From positions 1 through 36,833 of the forward strand of contig JAFZRM010000164.1 of the NCBI GenBank assembly GCA_017619885.1: 36,833 bases of DNA, read 5' to 3'. Position numbers and translations under genes: made by a program. Shown here in pieces: positions 7,228 through 15,399 of this stretch (positions are counted from its first letter, which is position 1; each line of letters starts with the position of its first letter). This stretch comes from Clostridia bacterium. GTDB lineage: Bacteria > Bacillota > Clostridia > Oscillospirales > CAG-272. Below the pieces are notes generated by a model that was given only the letters and a program-made list of their open reading frames with translations, was not told the DNA's origin and did not search any database.

Positions 7228-8306
7228 TTGATCAGCCCTCTTTCAAGATCGTTCAGATATCCGCTCGGCGTATAGTAAACAAGCGGCCCGACGGACACGC
7301 CGTTATCAAGATATTCCTTGCCGTTTGCCGTACCGTTCACGGCGTTGTCTGGAGATGACGTAAAGATCACGTAACAGCGGGGACTGTCGACGTCGATCCT
7401 GTGTCTGAAGGAAAACAACACGTTGTTTCTGCCGAATTTGACCGGCAGATCCTTAATGATCCCGCCTTCTTCAAAGAACAAAACGTTACACGATTTGTTA
7501 AGGCAGCACGCAAGCTTATGTTCCGTCGCGACGTCTTTTTTCTTTATTGTATAACTTATCTTTCCGTCGTCGCGGAATACCGACAGATACGGACGTCGTA
7601 TTTCCGACAACTCAAGCCCTTTTTCCTTACACGCCGATCTGAGCGAAACAATGAACCTTTTACGGTTTGTCAGCGCTTTTAAGTATTTAACGGCAAATAT
7701 TACCGTGATAAACACGGCGAGCCCGATGATAACGAATCTGCCGAGAAATACGAACACTTTCCATTGAACCGCGATCAGCGGTATGAAATACGTCAGCGTG
7801 CATATCGCCGCCGCAGGGATAACGTACCCGAGAAGCACGGCGGATATTTTGACTTTTTCTTGTTTTTTGTGATTCTTCTCGCCCGTGATCCACATCAGAA
7901 GAGAAGAGGCGACTATGAAAACAAGCGAAATCAATATCGCGACAGGCTTTACCTTTATCGCGTCAGCAAGCCTGTTGGACATTGACGAAGGGAAGATCAG
8001 ATCGTATAAAACGACAAGCCCCGTAGATATGTAGAGTCCGGGATCCTTCGATATGAATCTGAATACGTTCGAGCCGTCATATATCCGCTCGTCTGTTTTT
8101 ATATCGAAAGATACAGCGTTGTGAAGCAAGAACCAATACAGCAGAGCTGCGGATACGCAAAGGATGATATTTGCAGCAACGTCCGGTATAAAGTAATCTG
8201 TACCGGCATTCATGTAAGCAAAAGAGCTGCTGTTGATCAGGCAGAGAATTATCAGCAGAACGAAAACCGGGATATAGCGCAGGATTTTTAAACCTATTTT
8301 CTTCAT
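7224..8306 (-). CDS. Polytopic membrane protein, unknown function
   Basis: This is a 360-residue protein of no recognised family. The first 220 residues contain about six hydrophobic helices (near 10-30, 45-62, 93-108, 122-142, 155-180 and 187-210). The last 140 residues are soluble (about 220-360), with a basic linker and a strand-rich region (YLSVFRDDGKISYTIKKK, CNVLFFEEGG, SPRCYVIFTSSPDN). It overlaps the next gene by 4 bp, forming a two-gene unit read toward the bidirectional terminator. Its ribosome binding site is weak (AGGAC about 7 nt before the ATG). The unit is flanked by well-known housekeeping genes but is AT-richer than they are, consistent with an accessory or more recently gained gene pair. 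Confidence 0.7.
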   Translation of the reverse strand: MKKIGLKILRYIPVFVLLIILCLINSSSFAYMNAGTDYFIPDVAANIILCVSAALLYWFLLHNAVSFDIKTDERIYDGSNVFRFISKDPGLYISTGLVVLYDLIFPSSMSNRLADAIKVKPVAILISLVFIVASSLLMWITGEKNHKKQEKVKISAVLLGYVIPAAAICTLTYFIPLIAVQWKVFVFLGRFVIIGLAVFITVIFAVKYLKALTNRKRFIVSLRSACKEKGLELSEIRRPYLSVFRDDGKISYTIKKKDVATEHKLACCLNKSCNVLFFEEGGIIKDLPVKFGRNNVLFSFRHRIDVDSPRCYVIFTSSPDNAVNGTANGKEYLDNGVSVGPLVYYTPSGYLNDLERGLIK

Positions 8307-8369
8307 AAATAACGTCCTGTGTTTATCGAAATATTGTTTTATTCGGATCTTTGCCGATTTTATTACGAC

Positions 8370-8393
8370 GGGCTGCCGTTTTATCGGCAGCCC
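8370..8393. terminator. Perfect 9-bp hairpin at the end of the SPFH operon
   Basis: GGGCTGCCG-TTTTAT-CGGCAGCCC is a perfect stem 13 bp beyond the SPFH gene stop. On the - strand it is followed by GTCGTAATAAAATC, which lacks a continuous U-run, so it is a weak or factor-assisted terminator. It may instead be a 3'-end stabilising structure. Confidence 0.5.
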
Positions 8394-8405
8394 CTTTACG
8401 GTTAT

Positions 8406-9380
8406 TTACTGTGCTTTTTCGTCCTTTTCGACTATCGCTTTTACGCCGGACGCAAGACCCGCGATGCCGGAGAGCTCCGACGGGATGATGATCTTCGTCG
8501 ATTTTCCGTCGGCGGCTTTTTCGAACGCTTCGAGCTTCTTGATAGTGAGATATCCTTCGGCGGGCTGAGCTTCGTTGATAAGTCTGATCGACTCCGCGAC
8601 AGCTTTCTGTACATTGAGGATTGCCTCGGCTTCGCCTTCCGCCTCGCGGATCTTCTGTTCCTTCACGGCCTCGGCGCGCAGGATCTGAGCCTGTTTTTCA
8701 CCTTCCGCGGCGAGGATCTGGCTTTCCTTCTGACCTTCCGCCACAAGGATCTTGCTCTGTTTCTCGCCTTCCGCGCGAAGGATCGCCTCGCGGCGCTGAC
8801 GCTCGGCTTTCATCTGCTTCTCCATTGCGTCCTGGATCTCCGTCGGCGGCATGATGTTCTTCAGCTCGACGCGGTTCACCTTTATGCCCCAGGCGTCCGT
8901 CGCTTCGTCGAGTATCACTCTGATCTTCGCGTTGATCGTGTCGCGGGAAGTGAGAGTGTGGTCGAGTTCGAGGTCGCCGATTATGTTACGCAGCGTAGTC
9001 GCTGTCAGGTTTTCGATCGCGACGATCGGTCTTTCGACGCCGTACGCGAACAGCTTCGGGTCGGTTATCTGATAGAATACGACGGTGTCTATCTGCATCG
9101 TTACGTTATCGCGCGTGATGACCGGCTGAGGAGGGAAGTCCACGACCTGCTCCTTCAGGGATACGATCTTCGAGATACGCTCGATCACCGGCAGTTTGAA
9201 GTGCATACCGGTCTGCCAGGTGGTCCTGTACATTCCGAGACGCTCGATCACGTACGCTTTTGACTGCGGCACCACTTTGATGCAAGATACGATCACGATC
9301 AGAAGAAAGATCACTACCGCCGCCACGACGACGTACGGCACATAATTGACGGCTTCCGCCGCAAGAATTAGATTCAGCAT
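8406..9380 (-). CDS. SPFH/stomatin-prohibitin family membrane protein (QmcA/HflK-like)
   Basis: SPFH proteins form large membrane-bound rings or scaffolds that organise lipid domains and often work with an NfeD partner. This one is 324 residues. An N-terminal membrane helix at about 13-35 is followed by the SPFH beta domain (VPQSKAYVIERLGMYRTTWQTG, VVDFPPQPVITRDNVTMQIDTVVFYQITDP, and IMPPTEIQDAMEKQMKAERQRRE closing it). A long coiled coil of alanine- and glutamate-rich AEGE repeats spans about 190-260, and a short GIAGLASG-type tail ends the protein. GGAG lies 8 nt before the ATG. The NfeD gene starts the operon 16 bp upstream, the classic nfeD-SPFH pair. Confidence 0.92.
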   Translation of the reverse strand: MLNLILAAEAVNYVPYVVVAAVVIFLLIVIVSCIKVVPQSKAYVIERLGMYRTTWQTGMHFKLPVIERISKIVSLKEQVVDFPPQPVITRDNVTMQIDTVVFYQITDPKLFAYGVERPIVAIENLTATTLRNIIGDLELDHTLTSRDTINAKIRVILDEATDAWGIKVNRVELKNIMPPTEIQDAMEKQMKAERQRREAILRAEGEKQSKILVAEGQKESQILAAEGEKQAQILRAEAVKEQKIREAEGEAEAILNVQKAVAESIRLINEAQPAEGYLTIKKLEAFEKAADGKSTKIIIPSELSGIAGLASGVKAIVEKDEKAQ

Positions 9381-9396
9381 GATATTGCTCCTTTCA

Positions 9397-9828
9397 TTAC
9401 TTTAATGCAACGATGACCTTTACGCCCTCGATGCGCTTGATGACGACGGTTTGTCCCGCGTCGATCGTTTCCTCGTCTGATTCCGTACGCGCGGACCAGA
9501 CGGTCCCCTGAGATTTGATCTGGCCTTCGCCCAGCACGTTGTTTATCGGCTGTATCACGACGCCTTCCGCTCCGACGAATCTGTCGGCGTTCACGCTCAC
9601 TTTGTTTTTGTTTAAGTATTTCCTTGCGAGCGGTCTCGTAAGCACGAGAGCGACGGCGGAGACGACGATGAATACGATTAGCTGGAGCCACCACAGATCA
9701 GGCGCTATGAACGACGTTACAAGAGCAGCAACGGCACCCAGCGCAAACCATATCGATGTGAGCTGAGGCGTGGCGGCTTCAATCGCGGCGCAGACAACGC
9801 ATACGACCAGCCATACTATCCACCACAT
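9397..9828 (-). CDS. NfeD-family protein, partner of the SPFH scaffold
   Basis: NfeD proteins combine membrane helices with a C-terminal OB-like beta-barrel and interact with SPFH proteins. Starting at 9828 gives 143 residues. Hydrophobic helices are at about 3-20 (WWIVWLVVCVVCAAIEA), 24-42 and 47-66. Then comes a soluble domain with FVGAEGVVIQPINN, GEGQIKSQGTVWSARTESDEETIDAGQTVVIKRIEGVKVIVAL, the typical NfeD barrel. A longer frame reaches 9948, but the AAGGAGGT site at 9833-9840 lies just before the ATG at 9828, and the extra residues are basic and lie over the leader hairpin and promoter. This is the short (about 140-residue) NfeD class without the ClpP-like protease domain. It precedes the SPFH gene by 16 bp. 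Confidence 0.9.
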   Translation of the reverse strand: MWWIVWLVVCVVCAAIEAATPQLTSIWFALGAVAALVTSFIAPDLWWLQLIVFIVVSAVALVLTRPLARKYLNKNKVSVNADRFVGAEGVVIQPINNVLGEGQIKSQGTVWSARTESDEETIDAGQTVVIKRIEGVKVIVALK

Positions 9829-9852
9829 AATGACCTCCTTGTCTCTTTTGAT

Positions 9853-9899
9853 AAAAATCGGGGAGCGCGGCAGACTTGAACGCCGCCGGCGCTCTCCGA
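9853..9899 (-). terminator. Strong hairpin plus U-run inside the nfeD leader
   Basis: On the - strand, TCGGAGAGCGC...GCGCTCCCCGA (9858-9899) pairs over 14 bp with one G-U pair and one bulged base, and runs directly into TTTTT (9853-9857). This is the form of an intrinsic terminator. It lies between the promoter (-10 at 9908-9913, expected start near 9901) and the nfeD ribosome binding site (9833-9840). It may end read-through from pcrA, act as an attenuator, or cap the 5' end of the mRNA. Confidence 0.65.
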
Positions 9900-9907
9900 C
9901 TATGGAT

Positions 9908-9936
9908 ATTATATAGCATATCCCGGAAAAAATCAA
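9908..9936 (-). promoter_or_regulatory. Sigma-A promoter of the nfeD-SPFH operon
   Basis: On the - strand, TTGATT (9931-9936) and a perfect TATAAT (9908-9913) are separated by exactly 17 bp. The predicted start is near 9901, giving a leader of about 70 nt before the nfeD ATG. The pcrA promoter has the same two hexamers. Confidence 0.75.
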
Positions 9937-9960
9937 TACCTTTTGCACCGATTTAATAAT

Positions 9961-9989
9961 TCTTAATAAACGGGTGCGATTTATTAAGA
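9961..9989. repeat. AT-rich inverted repeat between pcrA and nfeD
   Basis: TCTTAATAAA (9961-9970) and TTTATTAAGA (9980-9989) form a perfect 10-bp inverted repeat with a 9-nt centre. Further CTTAAT/AATAAAT copies follow up to the pcrA stop codon. It lies upstream of the nfeD promoter and downstream of pcrA, so it could be an operator or simply AT-rich spacer. No U-run makes it a terminator. Confidence 0.5.
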
Positions 9990-10017
9990 CTTCCTAATAA
10001 ATCTTAATTTTTCTTAA

Positions 10018-12399
10018 TTATTCAAGTCGCTGCAGCTTCGCGTAAGTTGCCATAAGCCGCTTTTTGCCGTAGTCGTCGAAGTTTATCTCAAACATCTTGT
10101 CGGCGCCCATAGGCGTCACCGTCAGCACCGTTCCGGCGCCGAACGTCATATGCACAACTCTGTCGCCTTCCGCGAACGTCTCAAAGCCCTGCGTCTTTCC
10201 GACGTTCACGATCTTCGACGAGTCTTTCATAATCTCGTTTGACAGGCTGTGCTTGCGGTGGACTGACGACTGCATCTGCTCGGCAAGATTCGGCCGCTTG
10301 TTGATCACGGCGTCCGTGAATTCGGAGGATATCTCCGTCACGAATCTTGAGACGGGATTATATGAAGTTTTGCCGTAAAGCATACGCTCGGAGCAGTGGA
10401 TCAGATAGATCTCGTTCTTCGCGCGCGTTATCGCGACGTAAGCGAGGCGGCGCTCCTCTTCAAGCTCGCCCGGATCGTTCACGCTCTGCTGACCGGGGAA
10501 CACGCCTTCTTCCATGCCCGGCAAAAACACCGTCGGGAACTCAAGCCCTTTCGCGCAGTGGATCGTCATCATCACGACTGCGTTCGCAGTCTTGTCGTAG
10601 TTGTCTATATCGGTGATCAACGCGATGCTCTGCAGAAAGCCTTCAAGCGAGCTGTCGGCGTTTTCAAGCTCGTACTGTATCATAGAGGATTTAAGTTCTT
10701 CGATGTTCTCGAGGCGCTCCATATCCTCTTCGTTGCCGCTGTTTTCGAGCATATCGCGGTAACCTGACTGTTCGAGCGTGAGTTCGAGCAGCTCGGACAG
10801 CGGGACCGTGTCCGCCATGGATTTCAGCCCGATTATCATCGACGTGAATTTCTCGAGCTTGCCCGCGACCTTGCACAGCGCCGGTATATCCTGAGCGGAC
10901 GCCATGATGCGGAACAGATCGGTCTCGCGCTCCTCGGCTATGTTTCTGACAGCGTCGATCGTCGAGTCGCCGATCTTTCGCTTCGGCTCGTTGATGATGC
11001 GCAGAAGTCTCTGATCGTCAGCCGGGTTGTTGATTATCGTCAGATACGCGAGCATATCGCGGATCTCTTTCTTTTCGTAGAACCGTCTGCCGCCGATGAT
11101 GCGGAACGGTACGCCGCTGCGGCTGAACGCGGTCTGTATGGCGTTCGCCTGCGCGTTGATGCGGTAGAGAATAGCAAAGTCGGAATACTGCTTACCGTAT
11201 TTTGTAACGCCTTCCTTGACGGCGTTGATAATGAATCTTGCCTCGTCGATCTGCGTCGGCATGCGCCTGATATGTACCTTGCTTCCTTCTTCCGCGTCGG
11301 TGTAAAGTTCTTTGCCGCGGCGGCTCATGTTATTCCTGATGACGGAGTTCGCGGCGCCGAGGATGTTCATCGTCGAACGGTAGTTTTTCTCGAGCTTTAT
11401 AACGGTGCAGTTTTTGAACATCTTGTCGAATTCGAGTATGTTCTTTATCACCGCGCCCCTGAATTTGTAGATGCTCTGGTCGTCGTCGCCGACCGCCATA
11501 ACGTTTTTATATCCGCTGCCGAGCAGCTGGACGAGCTTGGCCTGCGCAACGTTCGTATCCTGATATTCGTCGACGCTTATGAATTTGAATTTTGACGTGT
11601 ATTTTTCGAGCACGTCGCCGTTTTCGGCGAAAAGCCTGACCGTGTACATGATCAGATCGTCAAAGTCGAAGGCGTTGTTCTTTTCAAGCTCGTGCTGATA
11701 CAGCTCGTATATCGTCGCGATCTGCGAATCCCGGAAATCGCCGGAGAATTCCGCCGCGAAATCGCCCGGGTCGATCAGCTTGTCTTTCGCGTGGCTGATG
11801 CGCTTTATAACGCTGTTTACCGGCAGATATTTGTCGTCTATATTTAGCTGCTTCATGCAGTCCTGTATCAGCTTCTTGCTGTCGTCGGCGTCGTATATCG
11901 TGAAGTTCGCGGTATGTCCGACGCGCTCAGCGTTCGCTCTTAGGATCCTTACGCAGACAGAGTGGAAGGTGCCGACCCACATGTCGCCGAAATCCTCGGG
12001 AAGCATAGCTGAGAGTCTGTTTTTCATTTCGTCCGCCGCTTTGTTGGTGAACGTTATCGCAACGATGTTATACGGCGCGCACGATCCGGTGCGGAATTTA
12101 CGCAGAGTAGCAAAAAGCTCGCCGCGATCCGCCGACGAAGGATCCGACAAGATCTTCATATCGGCCTCGTCCAGATCGTCCGGCACTTTGTCGGAATTAT
12201 ACGCGTCGCCGAAATTGACGATATGCGCTATACGGTTCGTCAGCACCGTCGTCTTTCCGGTACCGGCGCCGGCGAGCACGAGAAGAGGACCGTTTACTGT
12301 GTACACGGCCTTTCTCTGCATTTCGTTCAACGCGGAATAATAGACGTCAAAAGCTTTTCGCTTAAGCTCCGTCAGACTTATTTCGTTGCTTTTTTTCAT
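10018..12399 (-). CDS. pcrA: ATP-dependent DNA helicase PcrA/UvrD
   Basis: PcrA is the essential Gram-positive superfamily 1A 3'-5' helicase used in repair, plasmid replication and clearing RNA polymerase or RecA from DNA. The 793-residue protein shows its motifs in order: Q-motif region LNEMQRKAV, Walker A GAGTGKTT at 44-51, motif Ia ITFTNKAADEM, motif II DEYQDTN, motif III GDDDQSIYKFRGA, TIHCAKGLEFPTVFLPGMEEGVFP, and motif VI VAITRAKNEIYLI. The C-terminus (EGDRVVHMTFGAGTVL...YAKLQRLE) is the Tudor-like domain that contacts RNA polymerase in PcrA. The start at 12399 is chosen because GAGGTG precedes it by 7 nt; a frame open to 12474 would run into the promoter. It appears to be transcribed alone. 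Confidence 0.96.
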   Translation of the reverse strand: MKKSNEISLTELKRKAFDVYYSALNEMQRKAVYTVNGPLLVLAGAGTGKTTVLTNRIAHIVNFGDAYNSDKVPDDLDEADMKILSDPSSADRGELFATLRKFRTGSCAPYNIVAITFTNKAADEMKNRLSAMLPEDFGDMWVGTFHSVCVRILRANAERVGHTANFTIYDADDSKKLIQDCMKQLNIDDKYLPVNSVIKRISHAKDKLIDPGDFAAEFSGDFRDSQIATIYELYQHELEKNNAFDFDDLIMYTVRLFAENGDVLEKYTSKFKFISVDEYQDTNVAQAKLVQLLGSGYKNVMAVGDDDQSIYKFRGAVIKNILEFDKMFKNCTVIKLEKNYRSTMNILGAANSVIRNNMSRRGKELYTDAEEGSKVHIRRMPTQIDEARFIINAVKEGVTKYGKQYSDFAILYRINAQANAIQTAFSRSGVPFRIIGGRRFYEKKEIRDMLAYLTIINNPADDQRLLRIINEPKRKIGDSTIDAVRNIAEERETDLFRIMASAQDIPALCKVAGKLEKFTSMIIGLKSMADTVPLSELLELTLEQSGYRDMLENSGNEEDMERLENIEELKSSMIQYELENADSSLEGFLQSIALITDIDNYDKTANAVVMMTIHCAKGLEFPTVFLPGMEEGVFPGQQSVNDPGELEEERRLAYVAITRAKNEIYLIHCSERMLYGKTSYNPVSRFVTEISSEFTDAVINKRPNLAEQMQSSVHRKHSLSNEIMKDSSKIVNVGKTQGFETFAEGDRVVHMTFGAGTVLTVTPMGADKMFEINFDDYGKKRLMATYAKLQRLE

Positions 12400-12445
12400 A
12401 TTGCAGCACCTCAGATCAAGAAGGCATAATACGCCTTTATATTGT

Positions 12446-12474
12446 ATTATAACATATAAAACAGAAATAATCAA
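12446..12474 (-). promoter_or_regulatory. Sigma-A promoter of pcrA
   Basis: On the - strand, TTGATT (12469-12474), a 17-bp spacer and TATAAT (12446-12451). The predicted start near 12439 is followed at once by AAGGC-GTATTAT-GCCTT (12421-12437), a small hairpin at the very 5' end of the message. The leader to the ATG is about 40 nt. Confidence 0.75.
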
Positions 12475-12549
12475 GATAAAATTACGACAAATTTCGATTT
12501 TTAAACAAAAAAAACCGCGCGTTGGGAGAGGCTATATAAAGAAGAAACA

Positions 12550-12595
12550 AACCCACTGTGACACCTTTCAATTATAGAAAGTGTCATAGTGGGTT
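12550..12595. repeat. Long imperfect palindrome upstream of pcrA
   Basis: AACCCACTGTGACACCTTTC (12550-12569) pairs with GAAAGTGTCATAGTGGGTT (12577-12595) over 18 bp plus one wobble, with one bulged C and a 7-nt loop AATTATA. It is far longer than a transcription terminator needs, and on the - strand it is followed by GTTTGTTTCTTCTTTAT, moderately U-rich. It stands at the pcrA-proximal edge of the repeat region, and may be a 3'-end structure for the ispF operon or a relic of a small mobile palindrome. Confidence 0.7.
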
Positions 12596-12615
12596 ATCCT
12601 GTTTCAGCTTGTCTT

Positions 12616-12643
12616 AACCATTCCGACACAGAAATGGTTTTTT
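12616..12643 (+). terminator. Terminator-like hairpin (+ strand) in the repeat region
   Basis: AACCATT (12616-12622) and AATGGTT (12633-12639), then TTTT to 12643, have intrinsic-terminator form on the + strand. No + strand gene lies upstream. It would only matter for an untranslated or antisense transcript arising between 12475 and 12615. Confidence 0.4.
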
Positions 12644-12647
12644 ATTC

Positions 12648-12835
12648 AGCTAAATTGCTCGCTTACGCTCGCAGCTAAATTGAAACCTGTCAGTTTCAGC
12701 TAAATTAAATTCGCCTGTTTTAGCTCGGCGGAGCCGAATTTAGCTTGCGAAGCAAATTTAGCTATGCGGAGCATAATTTAGCTCGCCGCTCGCGGCGAAT
12801 TTAGCTGCGGTGTACTTCCTTACGAAGTACACCGC
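12648..12835. repeat. Mosaic array of 9-bp motif AATTTAGCT alternating with mostly palindromic inserts
   Basis: A 9-bp motif recurs seven times. It reads AGCTAAATT at 12648, 12673 and 12698, and in the opposite orientation AATTTAGCT at 12737, 12755, 12775 and 12798; a partial copy TTTTAGCT is at 12718. Most stretches between copies are self-complementary but different in sequence: GAAAC...GTTTC (12682-12697), CGGC-GGA-GCCG (12726-12736), TGC-GAA-GCA (12746-12754), ATGC-GGA-GCAT (12764-12774), CGCCGC-TC-GCGGCG (12784-12797), and after the last copy a 12-bp stem GCGGTGTACTTC / GAAGTACACCGC (12807-12835). The stretch at 12657-12672 is instead a direct repeat of GCTCGC. No coding potential is visible. 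The region lies between the 3' end of ispF and the 5' region of pcrA. I do not recognise it as a named repeat family. Confidence 0.85.
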
Positions 12836-12859
12836 TATGCGCGGTTATTCTGTCATATC

Positions 12860-13336
12860 TTAATTTTCAATGATACATACGGCGTGAGCGGATATGCCTT
12901 TGCCGGTTCCGGTGAAGCCGAGTTTTTCCTCGGTCGTCGCTTTAACGTTTACGTCCGTTACCGGCACGCCGAGGCAGGCGGCAAGGTTTTCCGTCATCTG
13001 CGGGATATACGGGGAGAGCTTCGGCCGCTGAGCGATCACCGTCGCGTCGACGTTTCCGATCCTGTATCCCATATCCGTGATCATGGAAACGACTTTTTTC
13101 AAAAGCAGCGTGCTGTCGATCCCTTTATAAGCCGGATCGCTGTCCGGGAAATGCTGACCGATATCGCGCAGCGCGGCGGCGCCGAGCAGCGCGTCGCATA
13201 CCGCGTGTATAAGCACGTCGGCGTCGGAATGGCCGAGCAGACCTTTATCGTGCGGTATATTCACGCCGCCCAGTATCAGAGGCCTGCCGCTGACGAGTCT
13301 GTGCACGTCGTAGCCGTGCCCGATGCGCGCGCTCAT
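12860..13336 (-). CDS. ispF: 2-C-methyl-D-erythritol 2,4-cyclodiphosphate synthase
   Basis: IspF makes the cyclic diphosphate of methylerythritol, the fifth step of the non-mevalonate isoprenoid pathway. The 158-residue protein has the family length. GHGYDVHRL supplies the zinc ligands Asp10 and His12, His44 follows [10 protein letters not shown], and the substrate loops [25 protein letters not shown] and [18 protein letters not shown] are intact. Its ATG overlaps the ispD stop by 4 bp, so the two consecutive-pathway enzymes are coupled. It is the last gene of the vor-ispDF operon; beyond it lie only the palindromic repeats. Confidence 0.97.
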   Translation of the reverse strand: MSARIGHGYDVHRLVSGRPLILGGVNIPHDKGLLGHSDADVLIHAVCDALLGAAALRDIGQHFPDSDPAYKGIDSTLLLKKVVSMITDMGYRIGNVDATVIAQRPKLSPYIPQMTENLAACLGVPVTDVNVKATTEEKLGFTGTGKGISAHAVCIIEN

Positions 13337-14115
13337 TTGTCACCTCCGCGGCTTTTCAGTATCGCCTCGGCGCAGTAAACGTCCTCCTGCGTGGTGATCT
13401 TGATGTTCTCCTTGCCGAGATCGCAGATATATATCTTGAACTTCAGCCTCTCGACGAGCGAGTTGTCGTCTGTCGCTTCAAAACCGTCCTTTTTGGCGGA
13501 AAGAGCCGCGGCGCGGTACATATCGTACTTGAAGATCTGCGGCGTCTGCGCGTGATAGATCTTGTCTCGGTCAACCGTCTCTTTGATGAACACGCCGTCC
13601 ACGCTGAGCTTCAGCGTGTCGACCGGTCTCGTTACGGCGGTAGCCGCGCCGTAGTGATACGCCCAGGTGCAGACCTCGGAGATCATCCCGGGGGTTATCA
13701 GGCAGCGGACGCCGTCGTGTATCGTTACGAAATCCGCGTTTTTGTCGACTTTGCAAAGACCGTTGAGCACCGAGGCCTGACGAGTCTCGCCGCCGGCGAC
13801 GATATGCCTGACCTTTTTAAAACCGTACTTTTTATAAAACTGTCTGTATTCGTCAAACTCGTCCTTACGGACGACGAGGATTATCTCGTCGATATCCTCG
13901 CACGCTTCAAATTGCAGGACCGTGCGCACGATGACGGGAACGCCTTCGATGCACAGCATCTGCTTCGTCTGGCCGTCCGGCAGATTCATCCTCGTACCGG
14001 CTCCGGCGGCGACGATGATCGCGCTGTTGAACCAGTCTCTGTGATCTACGCCGAACAGCTTTTTCATAGCCCGCGTGAATTTGTTGTACGGGCTTTTCTT
14101 GACGTCGCTGCTCAT
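13333..14115 (-). CDS. ispD: 2-C-methyl-D-erythritol 4-phosphate cytidylyltransferase
   Basis: IspD transfers CMP from CTP to methylerythritol 4-phosphate, the third step of the non-mevalonate pathway. The nucleotide-binding signature AAGAGTRM begins at residue 36, with Lys51 in the TKQML segment, then [29 protein letters not shown] (family: HDAARPxV; here HDGVRCLI) and QTPQIFKYD. The 260-residue length includes about 30 extra N-terminal residues compared with typical 230-residue enzymes; these are basic and precede the first beta strand. ATGA overlaps join it to the vor gamma-subunit gene upstream and to ispF downstream. The substitution of the usual AARP by GVRC next to the active-site aspartate is worth noting but the rest of the signature is intact. 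Confidence 0.93.
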   Translation of the reverse strand: MSSDVKKSPYNKFTRAMKKLFGVDHRDWFNSAIIVAAGAGTRMNLPDGQTKQMLCIEGVPVIVRTVLQFEACEDIDEIILVVRKDEFDEYRQFYKKYGFKKVRHIVAGGETRQASVLNGLCKVDKNADFVTIHDGVRCLITPGMISEVCTWAYHYGAATAVTRPVDTLKLSVDGVFIKETVDRDKIYHAQTPQIFKYDMYRAAALSAKKDGFEATDDNSLVERLKFKIYICDLGKENIKITTQEDVYCAEAILKSRGGDK

Positions 14116-14637
14116 CCTTCGTACCCGTAACCGGCGTCAAAGGCGCGGCCGTTGGCCTCGCGAAGCGCCGCTTTCGAGGCGGGAAGAGAATCGGTCAGGA
14201 CTCCTCTTATATAGTCGCGATCGAACAGACCGGTGTGCTTTATTACGAATCCGAGCATAATGACGTTGACGAGCTTCGGAGATCCGAGATCGTTCGCCAT
14301 CTGCGTCGCGGGGACGAAGAACGACTCGATATCGTTCCTATCAGACCTCTTGTCGATCAGCGTTGAATCGGCGAACAGCCTGCCGCCCGGGGTTATCCTC
14401 GGCATGAATTTGTCATACGACTGGATATTGAAGGCGACGAGCGTGTCGGGCGAGCCGATGATCGGAGAGCTTATATCGGTATCGGACAGGATCACGGAGC
14501 AGTTGCAGGTGCCGCCGCGCTGTTCCGGCCCGTAAGAGGGCAGCCACGTGACGTTTAAGTCCTTGTCCATGCCGGCGGTAGCGAGCTTTTTGCCGAGGAA
14601 GAGTATCCCCTGGCCGCCGAATCCGGCGAGTATGATC

Positions 14638-14648
<11 letters not shown>
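14112..14648 (-). CDS. 2-oxoacid:ferredoxin oxidoreductase, gamma subunit
   Basis: This is the small catalytic-domain subunit (POR/gamma fold) of a four-subunit 2-oxoacid:ferredoxin oxidoreductase. It begins MTNKIILAGFGGQGILFLG and contains LPSYGPEQRGGTCNCSVILSD, both hallmark segments; the protein is 178 residues. The frame extends to a GTG at 14657, but that codon lies inside the GGGAGGTG ribosome binding site, so the ATG at 14648 is preferred. It overlaps the upstream thiamine subunit gene by 11 bp and the downstream ispD by 4 bp. With the neighbouring subunits it should oxidise branched-chain 2-oxoacids (VorB-type) to acyl-CoA with reduced ferredoxin, or run in reverse; substrate choice is inferred from subunit resemblance. 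Confidence 0.92.

Positions 14649-15395
<747 letters not shown>

Positions 15396-15399
<4 letters not shown>

Noticed and set aside
8319..9263. Long + strand frame (314 codons) opposite the SPFH gene
   Set aside because: It is antisense to a clearly coding SPFH gene. The product is rich in arginine, leucine and phenylalanine as expected from a shadow frame.
9829..9948. Forty-residue N-terminal extension of NfeD
   Set aside because: It would cover the leader hairpin and the promoter, and a strong AAGGAGGT site marks the ATG at 9828.
12648..12835. Possible CRISPR array or rho-independent terminator cluster
   Set aside because: The fixed element is only 9 bp and changes orientation; the variable elements are palindromic and short; none has a T-run of useful length.
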